NCBI GenBank assembly: GCA_051294375.1
Contig: CM119263.1
Location: 6,425,645-6,489,644 of the forward strand
Length of the DNA: 64,000 bases
Reading direction: 5' to 3'
DNA from: Paraspadella gotoi
Lineage: Eukaryota; Chaetognatha
Position 1 is the stretch's first letter; every line of letters begins with the position of its first letter. The position numbers and the translations under genes were made by a program. Below, in pieces: positions 63,011 through 63,691 of the stretch. Under the pieces are notes generated by a model. It worked only from the letters and a program-made list of their open reading frames with translations, searched no databases and had not been told where the DNA came from.

Positions 63011-63691
63011 CCACGAAGAATGGATTGGAAAAATTGAAAGCTCGGCTAATTACCGAGAAGGGAAATACGAGGGGAGGGGGGGGGGCCGGGGCAGAGAGAG
63101 AGAAAAATGTTGCCCCCTCCAAGACTCGAGAGGAGAAAAAATATACAAAAGAACCGTAAAGAGAAGAAAAAAGCAGAAACTCGACTACTCGACTCCATTT
63201 CTTCGATTTCTATGCGAAAAAATGTGGAAAAATGATATGGAAACGAAAAAGAAAAAAAAAAAAAATTTGGTCGTAGGGCGGACCAGCCTGAAATTTTGTC
63301 TCAAACCTGTGTTTTAAAAATTCCAGAGGTGAGCAAAGTTTCAGGTGTGTTCGACCTCGGCGATTTCCTCGGCGATTTTCTCTCGTCTCAGCGCCCCGAA
63401 TCTCGCGTGAACATTAAATTGTAAATATATTTTTTGTTGTTTTTTTTTCGGTAATCGTATATGATGAAAGTCTACAAAATTAATTTGGGCGTAAAAAGTG
63501 CATTATTCAGTCGTATTATTGATTAAGATCTTTATTCAAAATTTTCTTTTTCTCTGGCTCTATTTTTTTTATCACTCTTTTTTGTATCCGCAGGGAAAAA
63601 GATCCTCCGACGCCGACAAAATACATCAAGAAATGGGTCTTTGACCGGAAGAGCGAACGGCTCGATCTATTCCTGGACTCCTTCTTCAATG
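1351..63691 (+). CDS. PKD1: Polycystin-1 family receptor, partial (46 exons traced)
   Basis: Large multi-exon gene for a polycystin-1-like membrane receptor. It is known from the family that PC1 proteins carry WSC, PKD, REJ, GAIN/GPS and PLAT domains plus 11 membrane segments, act in cilia or sperm, and pair with polycystin-2 channels. Seen here, in order: end of a WSC domain (exons 1-2), about 15 PKD repeats with WDFGDGS-type cores (exons 2-27), a REJ module with its conserved cysteines (exons 27-37), and a GAIN-like region (exons 38-46). Exon phases chain without conflict for 2,806 complete codons, using the downstream copy of the duplicated exons 26-31. The span includes introns. Missing are the start and signal peptide/LRR exons (upstream) and the GPS, PLAT and membrane segments (downstream). 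No C-type lectin domain is visible between WSC and the PKD repeats. Orthology to vertebrate PKD1 rather than another PKD1-family member is likely from the PKD number but unproven. Confidence 0.9.
1581..1586 (-). terminator. Possible poly(A) signal overlapping the EFHB stop codon
   Basis: Read on the minus strand the last codons give AATAAA with the TAA stop (1584-1582) inside the hexamer. The next AATAAA on this strand is about 240 bp further, across the PC1 exon acceptor. If used, the overlapping signal would give a very short 3' UTR. Confidence 0.35.
1582..3288 (-). CDS. EFHB: EFHB / CFAP21, EF-hand axonemal protein, single exon
   Basis: A 568-residue open frame. Family knowledge: EFHB (CFAP21) is an EF-hand protein of motile-cilium and sperm axonemes, found inside doublet microtubules. 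Seen: one canonical EF-hand loop (about residues 352-363, DRNKNGFIEKSE), a second degenerate loop (about 388-399, GGDTNGKISFLA, lacking acids at positions 1 and 12), and the typical C-terminal block with APRLRRISDTTNYGD followed by YGIVHPSIYAQKGVFEKDFF (about 470-515). The N-terminal GYFRDRNPDERAAG region also fits. The first Met gives MNIILKM; the second Met (3270) may be the real start, as the conserved region begins there. Vertebrate EFHB has many introns, whereas this copy has none, so a retrogene or complete intron loss is inferred. The frame is intact. Confidence 0.93.
   Translation of the reverse strand: MNIILKMSTATKFSRIYEGYFRDRNPDERAAGILINPGERVDPCIQPDNHVPRPTSPAAVKKFRLTLRPAPSERRVFYGVADDYDRTRTFEALRHGVSTKSSQAAGAVVNPAPLSKFSNHQRQRDESVYDSVRRAPLGSSHDQGPGLPEGVNLLSTTFGVKSLKDIGAKALVNPELDPTEIDANHVSGHRLYVKSHNSYFVGEQKHRVYDVNFDSQEIRGKPTPHDNAGRNIKRSMIWLTETAARRAAPLVSKRVDDYRERSQHQISSVHDPLKLTIEHLPKDHTFGILIKPDPYGAGDVIHGRVQSNQTKESKTMRGKDRARGSVAIVQHQMKKINYQQYRTLWQAFNDYDRNKNGFIEKSELAEACSRAGFTLEEELLNELVKQCGGDTNGKISFLAFVNYLNWKDYLPSGKPGQELEKLPNIPKSIDKAIGNYKTSAMKIKSVIGGSEKNDTREWRRYGIPTIRCDKAAPRLRRISDTTNYGDQTNAYGIVHPSIYAQKGVFEKDFFQSRSKEEIKKIFSPVININEESFHKIWENAEKISGQGKVNVETFRYALDQKAQELLNQ
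3289..3660 (-). promoter_or_regulatory. EFHB upstream region with RFX-like half sites
   Basis: DNA upstream of EFHB on the minus strand. GTTGCC (3402-3407) and GTTGCT (3412-3417) on the plus strand read as two GCAAC half-sites ahead of EFHB. They resemble the RFX X-box half site typical of ciliary gene promoters, but they are direct rather than inverted. No TATA box was identified. Confidence 0.3.
4117..4500 (+). repeat. Interspersed repeat R2, copy 1 (split by a MITE)
   Basis: Family of about 160 bp recurring at 36262, 43286, 45333 and 54105. It starts with AAATTGGTACAACCAATA, continues with a TTGCCCCTGACTTTGGACAG core, and ends with GGTTTAAGGCCTCCATCA and ACAAGATAATG. This copy is interrupted after GGACAG by 210 bp (4199-4408). 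No coding capacity; a non-autonomous element of unknown class. Confidence 0.7.
4199..4408. mobile_element. hAT-like MITE inserted in R2
   Basis: 210 bp insertion flanked by perfect 8 bp duplications TTGGACAG (4191-4198 and 4409-4416). Ends are imperfect inverted repeats: TAAGGCCTAGTGAAA against TAAAGCGTAGCAAAA, 11 of 15 matching. An 8 bp target duplication with TARRG ends is typical of hAT elements. It is too short to encode a transposase. The uninterrupted R2 copies show the empty site. Confidence 0.7.
4593..4831 (-). repeat. tRNA-derived SINE, copy 3
   Basis: Best-preserved of the three copies. Minus-strand A-box-like TGGTGCCGGAGG, B-box-like GGTTCTAGCCC about 40 bp later, and the ACAGCCTGATCCGAAGCTC core. 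Located in the first PC1 intron. Confidence 0.75.
5061..5302 (+). CDS. PKD1: PC1 exon 2: WSC end and start of PKD repeat 1
   Basis: Acceptor attcttgcag, donor gg|GTAAGT. It encodes the last WSC cysteine, then FGGSNVAFNIYHV, the usual (C)GG...Y end of WSC domains. PKD repeat 1 then begins (QLTAGPHYIVEGDEVPFEA). Confidence 0.85.
6045..6197 (+). CDS. PKD1: PC1 exon 3: PKD repeat 1, middle
   Basis: Acceptor ttctttcttag, donor ag|GTATAT. Contains LTFDWSIANN and ends KRGIYPI, the G-x-Y strand of a PKD fold. Phases 1 and 1. Confidence 0.85.
6333..6468 (+). CDS. PKD1: PC1 exon 4: PKD repeat 1 end, repeat 2 start
   Basis: Acceptor aattacttacag, donor gg|GTGAGC. AVVVSNAISFGAIADNITV closes PKD 1; YDLQIRQSS opens the next unit, ending at LYGDG. 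Confidence 0.8.
6469..7428 (+). other. Intron, pyrimidine-rich
   Basis: AT-rich first part, then about 7000-7180 dominated by C/T runs on the sense strand. No exon or known repeat recognised. Confidence 0.5.
7429..7618 (+). CDS. PKD1: PC1 exon 5: PKD repeat 2
   Basis: Acceptor tgaattcag, donor cag|GTGACG. Contains LTFEWRLLGPDGEG, a WDFGDG-like strand with the repeat's aspartate retained, and two cysteines (DCYRLSCL). Confidence 0.85.
7684..7770 (+). CDS. PKD1: PC1 exon 6: PKD repeat 2 end
   Basis: A short 65 bp intron precedes it. Encodes TYKFTSTGLHVISVTVSNRH, the canonical last strands of a PKD repeat. Phase 0 on both sides. Confidence 0.9.
7771..9256 (+). other. Intron with CT microsatellite
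   Basis: Contains (CT)n and CTCC-rich tracts at 8327-8390 and a short TA run near 8848. Otherwise AT-rich; no exon or recognised transposon. Confidence 0.5.
9257..9458 (+). CDS. PKD1: PC1 exon 7: PKD repeat 3, with Thr/Pro run
   Basis: Acceptor gcccctcag, donor gg|GTGAGA. Has a TTTTTTPPP tract encoded by ACG repeats, likely a flexible O-glycosylated linker, then LLFDLDDGTKF, a PKD core variant. Confidence 0.85.
9566..9783 (+). CDS. PKD1: PC1 exon 8: PKD repeat 3 end, repeat 4 start
   Basis: Acceptor ccatctccaag, donor cag|GTCTCT. Encodes VSVLLRHAFVDEGDYLPNVV, matching the H-x-Y/G-x-Y end of a PKD repeat, then the start of the next. Confidence 0.85.
9856..9923 (+). CDS. PKD1: PC1 exon 9: PKD repeat 4, short, GC donor
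   Basis: Acceptor taatttcag. The only donor that keeps the frame is GC (ag|GCGAGT, 9924-9925), giving a 100 bp GC-AG intron. It joins as KIRYEWRATSS in the next exon, a good PKD W strand. Confidence 0.8.
10024..10205 (+). CDS. PKD1: PC1 exon 10: PKD repeat 4
   Basis: Acceptor ctctttttcgtag, donor gg|GTGAGA. YEWRATSSNSSFSFAFG, then PFPDVYTLWVNSSNPVS, the closing strands. Phases 2 and 1. Confidence 0.88.
10734..10863 (+). CDS. PKD1: PC1 exon 11: PKD repeat 5, first half
   Basis: Acceptor tactccctag, donor ag|GTTGGT. EYLAVGETLRVKAWVRSG then VKFKWKFEP, a standard PKD opening with W in the fourth strand. Confidence 0.88.
11075..11345. mobile_element. Tc1/mariner-like MITE, copy 1
   Basis: Ends resemble Tc1-type inverted repeats with TA targets. 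The left end is TA-CAGTAATGCGGGCCAAAATTG (about 11087). The right end, read inverted, is TAGTAGGCCGGAACAGGTTG (about 11340). Inner TTCTAGTTCTCTCAAA / AGAGAACTTCTAG is also inverted. Shares TTGAATTAGTTCATTGGGTT with a second copy at 26545. No transposase. Confidence 0.5.
11494..11591 (+). CDS. PKD1: PC1 exon 12: PKD repeat 5, second half
   Basis: Acceptor ttataattaag, donor ag|GTCAGT. SHVFLTTGIYNIIVEASNPV is the classical H-x-F ... G-x-Y ... A-x-N ending of a PKD repeat. Confidence 0.9.
12249..12450 (+). CDS. PKD1: PC1 exon 13: PKD repeat 6
   Basis: Acceptor ttttcccttcag, donor ga|GTAAGT. VRFEVDFGDGDLP is a clear PKD core; two cysteines (KCES, NACV) follow. Confidence 0.92.
12787..12826 (+). 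repeat. (AG)n microsatellite
   Basis: About 20 AG units on the sense strand, 70 bp before the next exon's acceptor, followed by an A/G-rich stretch. Confidence 0.95.
12898..13114 (+). CDS. PKD1: PC1 exon 14: PKD repeat 6 end, repeat 7 start
   Basis: Acceptor attgattcag, donor cag|GTGTGA. GFYVISVHAHNHVSWKAD closes repeat 6; VSLSALGGQC opens repeat 7, with FVYEWDNQ at the exon end. Confidence 0.9.
13242..13495 (+). CDS. PKD1: PC1 exon 15: PKD repeat 7 end, repeat 8 start
   Basis: Acceptor cattggtag (weak tract), donor ag|GTTGTT. HSIVFPTPGNHRLSLRAFNG closes repeat 7; VNFTLKNLPANAK begins repeat 8. Confidence 0.85.
13714..13882 (+). CDS. PKD1: PC1 exon 16: PKD repeat 8
   Basis: Two acceptors are possible; ctttcggttcaag (exon from 13714) is the one that keeps the frame. 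Contains ITWSFSFPAPTVESLSVVIK. Donor cgg|GTACGA, phase 0. A different reading frame here also looks PKD-like upstream, so a sequencing indel is not excluded. Confidence 0.7.
13883..14452 (+). other. Intron with homopolymer runs
   Basis: Includes G runs near 13927-13945 and 14019-14027 and about 25 T at 14055-14079. No exon or recognised transposon. Confidence 0.5.
14453..14654 (+). CDS. PKD1: PC1 exon 17: PKD repeat 9
   Basis: Acceptor acaatcaacag, donor gg|GTAAGG. HRLPIQWTLVQRGGSSVFYQ and FRFKFPRPG, running into GRYQIRLAALNS in the next exon. Confidence 0.88.
14655..15863 (+). other. Intron
   Basis: AT-rich with pyrimidine-rich stretches and a four-unit TTATAG repeat near 15474-15492. No exon or transposon recognised. 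Confidence 0.5.
15864..16021 (+). CDS. PKD1: PC1 exon 18: PKD repeat 9 end, repeat 10 start
   Basis: Acceptor caaaaatag is weak but is the only one giving the continuous GRYQIRLAALNSVS ending and the phase match (g + gt). Then VLDLAARSPLVGVDCVLEV opens repeat 10. Donor cag|GTGGGT. Confidence 0.8.
16204..16381 (+). CDS. PKD1: PC1 exon 19: PKD repeat 10
   Basis: Acceptor aaatccacag, donor ag|GTCAGC. LLVDWGDGGTPYSFHL is a strong PKD core; ends VFRRVYSR, continued by GHYTVTVNAS after the large intron. Confidence 0.92.
16557..17350 (+). repeat. Outer inverted repeat, left arm
   Basis: About 0.8 kb, AT-rich. Its reverse complement recurs at 23245-24072 with small differences: GTTAGACCTTGCCATATATG at this end pairs with CATATATGGCAAGGTCTAA there, and AGTGCATTCCCTTTTTCCC on the right arm also has its partner here. 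No coding capacity. Confidence 0.9.
17449..17640 (+). repeat. DIRS left inverted terminal repeat
   Basis: Starts AATTCTCATACGGTCCGCC and runs to CAATGGGAGCCCGGCAAATC. Matches the reverse complement of 22600-22790 at roughly 90 percent by eye. Confidence 0.9.
17729..18290 (+). pseudogene. DIRS ORF1 (gag-like) candidate, broken
   Basis: GC-rich coding-like segment between the left ITR and the ICR, open only in pieces across frames. Basic and Ser/Pro-rich. I recognise no motif; the gag-like call rests on position alone. Confidence 0.35.
18467..18551 (+). repeat. DIRS internal complementary region (ICR)
   Basis: The first part (GGGGCATTTCGTGGCGAGGC onward) is the reverse complement of the left end (17449-17482). 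The second part (AATTCCTTTATGG to GGTCCGCTCGCCACG) is the reverse complement of the right end (22768-22822). Read together it is the complement of the joined ends, the DIRS signature. It lies about 1 kb from the 5' end. Confidence 0.88.
20010..20560 (+). pseudogene. DIRS reverse transcriptase, frameshifted
   Basis: RT motifs recognised across frames: KKDGGWRP (20066-20089), the IHEDH block with a following KGRLYQYRVL (about 20230-20305), LVRWLR (20350-20370), and a degraded YVDD-ILIL active site at about 20400-20425 where the second Asp is lost. Then the RRILPTTAPTCSS and LLGHSTAAVPW segment typical of the RT-RNase H link (20620-20710). Several frameshifts; not functional as written. Confidence 0.85.
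20880..21510 (+). pseudogene. DIRS RNase H and connection region, broken
   Basis: VTTNAFVAGMGVF (about 20909-20950) corresponds to a TDAS-x-x-GWG RNase H start with the Asp changed. SDIFGSPHIGFF (21240-21275) and PPFWPTQKWFQ (21460-21495) match the FG-x-PHxDLFA and FWPTQKWF segments of DIRS and related polyproteins. Stops and frameshifts intervene. Confidence 0.75.
21640..22545 (+). pseudogene. DIRS tyrosine recombinase, broken
   Basis: ASTREC/YARAW (about 21687-21717) fits the N-terminal SAM-like domain. RRPSEIVSLR (22084-22113) carries the first catalytic Arg. The C-terminal LGVFLRAGDWS block (about 22459-22494) lies just before the tyrosine box, and FFRFHCRDVA (about 22510-22541) has His where the nucleophilic Tyr is expected (FY to FH). 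Frames shift several times. Confidence 0.8.
22600..22822 (-). repeat. DIRS right inverted terminal repeat
   Basis: Inverted copy of the left ITR; outer end GGCGAGGCGGACCGATATAG followed by AATTAATATTCC. The outer 30-40 bp beyond the shared part differ from the left end, as in split-ended DIRS elements, and are matched by the ICR. Confidence 0.88.
23245..24072 (-). repeat. Outer inverted repeat, right arm
   Basis: Reverse complement of 16557-17350 with small indels. 22823-23245 and 17351-17448 would be the loop of this structure before the DIRS insertion. Confidence 0.9.
24487..24736 (+). CDS. PKD1: PC1 exon 20: PKD repeat 10 end, repeat 11
   Basis: Acceptor taattttcag, donor gg|GTGAGT. GHYTVTVNASNPVSSHGLSV closes repeat 10. 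LTFGWDFGDGAGY is the core of repeat 11. Confidence 0.93.
24737..25570 (+). other. Intron
   Basis: Purine-rich start (24795-24850), then AT- and T-rich. No exon or named repeat. Confidence 0.5.
25571..25701 (+). CDS. PKD1: PC1 exon 21: PKD repeat 11 end
   Basis: Acceptor gctccgttcag, donor cg|GTTAGC. AHHVYTDVGEYLVNVSVKNH is a textbook PKD ending. Confidence 0.93.
25702..27450 (+). other. Intron with unassigned block and MITE
   Basis: 25790-26540 is a balanced-composition block absent elsewhere in the window, with broken open frames on the minus strand but no recognised motif. 26545-27137 is a Tc1-like MITE copy with a long AT-rich interior. Confidence 0.45.
26545..27137. mobile_element. Tc1/mariner-like MITE, copy 2
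   Basis: Shares both flanks with 11075-11345: TTGAATTAGTTCATTGGGTT near the left, and GAGAACTTCTAGTTTTCAAC plus CTGTTCCGGCCTACTA at the right end (27099-27137). The interior is longer and includes (ATT)n at 27066-27090. The left terminus is degraded. Confidence 0.5.
27451..27659 (+). CDS. PKD1: PC1 exon 22: PKD repeat 12
   Basis: Acceptor ttctggtcag. KLLFDFGDGSTEVVD is the repeat core. Of two donors 5 bp apart, cgc|GTGAGG (end 27659) is chosen because the other creates a stop at the start of the next exon. Confidence 0.9.
27969..28015 (+). repeat. (CT)n microsatellite
   Basis: About 23 CT units with one T interruption, sense strand. Confidence 0.95.
28890..29088 (+). CDS. PKD1: PC1 exon 23: PKD repeat 12 end, repeat 13 start
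   Basis: Acceptor cgatcctccag, donor ag|GTGAGA. RHVYRRVGAFDVRVTAFNVL, then VPPTGLRLETKHRDG. Confidence 0.9.
29199..29389 (+). CDS. PKD1: PC1 exon 24: PKD repeat 13, GC donor
   Basis: Acceptor cttactcgcag. VKFSWDFGDGSKLDN and YFNVTVVARNRAG. The donor is GC (cag|GCAAGG, 29390-29391), giving an 88 bp GC-AG intron; phase 0 joins cleanly to TKIQAVELTL. Confidence 0.9.
29478..29674 (+). CDS. PKD1: PC1 exon 25: PKD repeat 14
   Basis: Acceptor tttcttggcag, donor cg|GTGAGA. YYAWDFGDDDLPKQ core and THVFSAAER; completed by VLAKVTAWNKLGQ in exon 26. Confidence 0.92.
29855..30490 (+). repeat. Polypyrimidine minisatellite with 25 N gap
   Basis: Tandem units of about 24-28 bp of the form CTCTCTCTTTCTTTCTCCC plus TGTGTGT, more than a dozen, ending in pure (CT)n. 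A gap of exactly 25 N lies at 29990-30014. Any open frames here are artefacts of the repeat. Confidence 0.92.
30852..31108 (+). pseudogene. PKD1: PC1 exon 26, copy 1 (donor damaged)
   Basis: Same as 37835-38092 but one G is lost at the end, so the donor context is GAAA|GTGCTG and the phase changes by one. Otherwise the WDFGDGSQPVF repeat core is intact. Confidence 0.85.
31465..31676 (+). pseudogene. PKD1: PC1 exon 27, copy 1 (two 1-nt deletions)
   Basis: Copy of 38454-38667, 2 nt shorter: a G is missing after CCTCCGCG and another after CTCCTTCG, which breaks the frame between them and after. Confidence 0.85.
31816..32313 (-). mobile_element. TIR element with hammerhead core, copy 1
   Basis: About 500 bp with inverted ends AAGGAGTGTAACGAAAA / TTTTCGTTACACTCCTT, extending to AACAACAATTT on each side. 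The left arm holds a hammerhead core (31868-31905, minus strand); the right arm has a degraded counterpart (AGAGTCGAAACAAATTG, about 32258-32280, plus strand). The interior has two (GA)n tracts. No open frame. Confidence 0.7.
31868..31905 (-). ncRNA. Hammerhead ribozyme-like core, copy 1
   Basis: On the minus strand: CTGATGA, then stem II GACTC / GAGTC with loop GAAACA, then GAAAC-AT-GTC. These are the conserved core, the GAAA box and a GUC cleavage triplet with a 2-nt stem III loop, like the minimal hammerheads known from Penelope-like and related retroelements. Stem I pairing is weak, so activity as a monomer is uncertain. Confidence 0.65.
32408..32589 (+). pseudogene. PKD1: PC1 exon 28, copy 1 (REJ, frameshifted)
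   Basis: Copy of 39427-39609. The acceptor AAG|G has lost a G, and TACGTCTTGGAC is TACGTCTGGAC, so the frame is broken. Confidence 0.85.
32655..32859 (+). pseudogene. PKD1: PC1 exon 29, copy 1
   Basis: Copy of 39674-39878 with compensating small indels near the start (TTAGTTTCTG, GCACTGTGTG). The rest is identical. Confidence 0.8.
32937..33159 (+). pseudogene. PKD1: PC1 exon 30, copy 1
   Basis: Copy of 39957-40179. An extra T in CCCTGTTTTCC and a missing G in CGCGGTTG shift the frame internally. Confidence 0.8.
33275..33437 (+). pseudogene. PKD1: PC1 exon 31, copy 1
   Basis: Copy of 40297-40457, 2 nt longer. CTCGCGTGGGAATG, CGAAACGAGC and GGACGCGATCG differ by single bases and break the frame of the cysteine-rich REJ segment. 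Confidence 0.8.
33438..37383 (+). other. Copy 1 of the long intron start
   Basis: AT-rich, no exon recognised. Includes a CpG-rich islet (35745-35880), repeat R2 copy 2 (36262-36422), (TA)n(GA)n (36422-36480), and paired hairpins (36806-36845). All recur in copy 2. Confidence 0.6.
36262..36422 (+). repeat. Interspersed repeat R2, copy 2
   Basis: AAATTGGTACAACCAATA through TTTGGACAGGCTTTGGTGG to ACAAGATAATG, uninterrupted; shows the empty site of the MITE at 4199. Followed by (TA)n. Confidence 0.8.
37632..37820. other. Assembly gap (189 N)
   Basis: Run of N inside the duplicated block, just before exon 26. Confidence 0.99.
37835..38092 (+). CDS. PKD1: PC1 exon 26: PKD repeat 14 end, repeat 15
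   Basis: Acceptor attccctcag, donor ag|GTGCTG. VLAKVTAWNKLGQAVSS, then CLWDFGDGSQPVF. Intact copy; phase 2 in, phase 2 out. Confidence 0.92.
38454..38667 (+). CDS. PKD1: PC1 exon 27: PKD repeat 15 end, REJ start
   Basis: Acceptor tttgaacag, donor agg|GTGAGT. GKFDVFVSVNNSLSSSRA ends the PKD array. GYDCQPPRVEID and QPVWIEPR lead into the REJ module. Confidence 0.92.
38812..39332 (-). mobile_element. TIR element with hammerhead core, copy 2
   Basis: Counterpart of 31816-32313 in the duplicate. The segment right after the ribozyme (38907-38950) is replaced by unrelated sequence compared with copy 1, so the copies are not identical. Confidence 0.7.
38866..38903 (-). ncRNA. Hammerhead ribozyme-like core, copy 2
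   Basis: Identical core to 31868-31905: CTGATGA, GACTC/GAGTC stem II, GAAAC, ATGTC. Confidence 0.65.
39427..39609 (+). CDS. PKD1: PC1 exon 28: REJ module
   Basis: Acceptor cccaaccaag, donor cac|GTAAGC. VKVSCAKTQTVRHRWSVW (Cys then Trp) and LPEGSLDVGHYVLDV, the l-p-x-x-L-x-x-G-x-Y strand typical of REJ. Phase 0 at both ends. Confidence 0.92.
39674..39878 (+). CDS. PKD1: PC1 exon 29: REJ module
   Basis: Acceptor tttttattag; starting here rather than at the later AG (39718) adds 15 in-frame residues, CTCEIEV included. DEPLKLFVDGGSFKQV follows. Donor ag|GTTCGC is weak. Confidence 0.8.
39957..40179 (+). CDS. PKD1: PC1 exon 30: REJ module
   Basis: Acceptor ttaccttccag, donor ag|GTCAGT. LAWDCYPLDGFGKPCFL matches the W-x-C ... 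C motif of REJ. Confidence 0.9.
40297..40457 (+). CDS. PKD1: PC1 exon 31: REJ module, cysteine motif
   Basis: Acceptor tctccctgacag, donor cg|GTGAGT. VECDQCRSGRVNSNERLYLR then ALCNGAICD: the C-x2-C ... VN-x-S ... C-x4-C pattern of REJ modules. VELKWSL follows. Confidence 0.93.
42745..42895. other. CpG-rich islet in intron (duplicate at 35745-35880)
   Basis: Dense CG dinucleotides and CACGTG/ACGTCAC motifs in otherwise AT-rich intron. Two CACGTG E-boxes lie 12 bp apart in this copy; one is lost in copy 1. Not open as an exon. Could be a regulatory element. Confidence 0.3.
43286..43446 (+). repeat. Interspersed repeat R2, copy 3
   Basis: Duplicate of the 36262 copy, followed by a longer (TA)n (43443-43492) and (GA)n. 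Confidence 0.8.
44815..45055 (+). repeat. Divergent SINE sharing the core of copies 1-3
   Basis: Contains TGGCGCCGGAGG and CTCCCAACCCAAAGGAC, like the A-box region of the 4593 SINE. ACAGCCCGATCCGAAGTTC resembles that SINE's core in the opposite arrangement. The middle is unrelated. Probably a different subfamily. Confidence 0.5.
45333..45450 (+). repeat. Interspersed repeat R2, copy 4
   Basis: AAATTGGTACAACCAATA to GGTTTTGGTGGTTTAAGGCC, then CATCACTCTTACAA; diverged at several positions from the other copies. Confidence 0.75.
47960..48185 (+). repeat. Second tRNA-derived SINE family
   Basis: A-box TGGCTGAGCAGG (47988-47999) and B-box GGTTCAATCCC (48031-48041), spaced as in a tRNA gene, followed by a non-tRNA body to about 48185. 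The acceptor-stem pairing of a true tRNA is not evident, so a SINE is favoured. Confidence 0.6.
49432..49470 (-). ncRNA. Hammerhead-like core, degenerate
   Basis: Minus strand CTGATGA, GACAC ... GAGTC stem II with one mismatch and a longer loop, GAAAC, ATGTC. No TIR partner seen nearby. A relict of the same element family. Confidence 0.5.
49580..49648 (+). CDS. PKD1: PC1 exon 32: REJ module, short
   Basis: Acceptor tttccttttag, donor ag|GTAAGA. Encodes 22 residues (EVTNGCMRENDAGSYIARDK part). Fits phase 1 on both sides. The product has no motif, so it rests on phase and splice sites. Confidence 0.65.
50617..51153 (+). CDS. PKD1: PC1 exon 33: charged low-complexity insert in REJ
   Basis: Largest exon (537 nt). 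Acceptor ctttcttag, donor ag|GTAAGC, open throughout in the frame set by its neighbours. About 178 residues rich in Arg, Gly, Gln, Ser and Glu (GSRRRRSLGRRGQRGG and EEDGEESERGGG), predicted to be disordered. No domain recognised. Confidence 0.8.
51279..51401 (+). CDS. PKD1: PC1 exon 34: Pro/Gly/Asn-rich linker
   Basis: Acceptor gcaattttcag, donor ag|GTAGAA. DPVDLSPFPGPDSNPVEMGW and PNNPAEPETKP; continues the disordered insert. Phase 1 on both sides. Confidence 0.8.
51560..51612 (+). repeat. Poly(T) tract
   Basis: About 35 consecutive T (51566-51600) within a longer T-rich run in the intron. Confidence 0.9.
51841..52047 (+). CDS. PKD1: PC1 exon 35: REJ module
   Basis: Acceptor ctttttcatcag, donor cg|GTGAGT. 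LVINADVLKPGRTYIVRVTA is the L-x-P-G-x-x-Y strand that recurs in REJ modules. Confidence 0.9.
52432..52652 (+). CDS. PKD1: PC1 exon 36: REJ module, C-terminal part
   Basis: Acceptor tttatctctcag, donor aaa|GTAAGT. GKCAVSPDEGVEAETPFRLI then CYEWKDED and LPLTYQI: the G-x-C-x-v-x-P-x-x-G ... T-x-F ... C-x-x-W-x-D ... PL-x-Y signature. Confidence 0.95.
52929..53117 (+). CDS. PKD1: PC1 exon 37: end of REJ
   Basis: Acceptor cgatctctcag, donor tcg|GTGAGT. FRLPAGNADRHFLVYLRVAV then FDALGA and CAFPVKVRSI, the LP-x-G and D-x-x-GA strands that end REJ. Confidence 0.93.
53337..53391 (+). repeat. (CT)n microsatellite
   Basis: About 27 CT units, sense strand, 95 bp before the next acceptor. Confidence 0.95.
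53485..53597 (+). CDS. PKD1: PC1 exon 38: linker after REJ
   Basis: Acceptor gccattaag, donor tt|GTGAGT. Acidic, Ser-rich (SPKSEPNAEEETGDADVN). Joins as IEFNL to exon 39. Confidence 0.75.
54105..54215 (+). repeat. Interspersed repeat R2, copy 5
   Basis: GTACGACCAATATAAAAATT then a local duplication (AATAAATAAGCTAATAAATA) and ACTTTGAACAGGCTATGCTGG; the most diverged copy. Confidence 0.7.
54781..54839 (+). repeat. (CT)n microsatellite
   Basis: About 29 CT units, sense strand. Confidence 0.95.
55982..56222 (+). CDS. PKD1: PC1 exon 39: start of GAIN-like region
   Basis: Acceptor ttttttctcag, donor cag|GTTCGA. VRLARIRIQYLATQMNRLEP helix, Pro/Thr-rich linker, then CDVGGGAACCD. Phase 2 in, 0 out. 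Confidence 0.8.
56471..56704 (+). CDS. PKD1: PC1 exon 40: GAIN helical subdomain
   Basis: Acceptor atattaaag, donor caa|GTGAGT. Leu-rich helices (SELRLQLLRRLAPLPVRHPT and EALQTLTALARTTLVSDELS), like the helical part of PC1 GAIN domains. Confidence 0.85.
56843..56989 (+). CDS. PKD1: PC1 exon 41: GAIN helical subdomain
   Basis: Acceptor aatctttag, donor aag|GTAAGG. FIDGVVGAFSNLLESIVNGR and AVRAEKVLTGVVK, amphipathic helices. Phase 0 at both ends. Confidence 0.85.
56990..60006 (+). other. 3 kb intron rich in CT/GA tracts
   Basis: (CT)n at 57508-57575 and 58060-58110 followed by (CA)n, (AG)n at 58573-58609, (GA)n(TG)n at 58672-58713. CpG-rich stretches occur near 58150-58350. No exon recognised. 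Confidence 0.6.
60007..60186 (+). CDS. PKD1: PC1 exon 42: GAIN beta subdomain
   Basis: Acceptor ctttttcgtccag, donor cag|GTAAAA. VKILGVKLSGDSARDGTGDG, then VENVTFVFPRGFVAQ, the strand ending in P that precedes GPS in this family. Confidence 0.85.
60550..60693 (+). CDS. PKD1: PC1 exon 43: GAIN beta subdomain
   Basis: Acceptor tcaacccccag, donor gag|GTTAGT. CLMAIIINYRGNPFLKD fits the y-x-x-NPF strand of PC1. The first half (Arg/Ser-rich) is less certain. Confidence 0.8.
60989..61129 (+). CDS. PKD1: PC1 exon 44: GAIN beta subdomain
   Basis: Acceptor gtttttcag, donor aag|GTGAGG. IVTVVSSIRLFSCHADVR and HPFEIRLPIKED (strand ending LP). Phase 0. Confidence 0.88.
61341..61350. other. Assembly gap (10 N)
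   Basis: Ten N inside the intron between exons 44 and 45. Confidence 0.99.
61461..61633 (+). CDS. PKD1: PC1 exon 45: GAIN beta subdomain
   Basis: Acceptor gatttacgtcag, donor gg|GTGAGT. RMNVHPFNVTRENLGHALRV then HHFPLALLVG; continues as GEKDPPTPTKY. Confidence 0.88.
61634..63593 (+). other. Intron with CT microsatellites
   Basis: (CT)n at 62176-62211 and 62957-63007. No exon fits the phase; a coding-looking segment at 63329-63420 does not. Confidence 0.55.
63594..63691 (+). CDS. PKD1: PC1 exon 46: GAIN, last exon in window
   Basis: Acceptor tttgtatccgcag. GEKDPPTPTKYIKKWVFD and LDLFLDSFFN. Donor is either GC (atg|GCAAGT at 63692) or GT four bases later (63696). The gene continues beyond the window. 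Confidence 0.85.

Noticed and set aside
63329-63420. Open segment VFDLGDFLGDFLSSQRPESR bounded by AG and GT.
   Set aside because: Phase 0 start does not match the two-base overhang of exon 45, and exon 46 completes GEKDPPTP perfectly.
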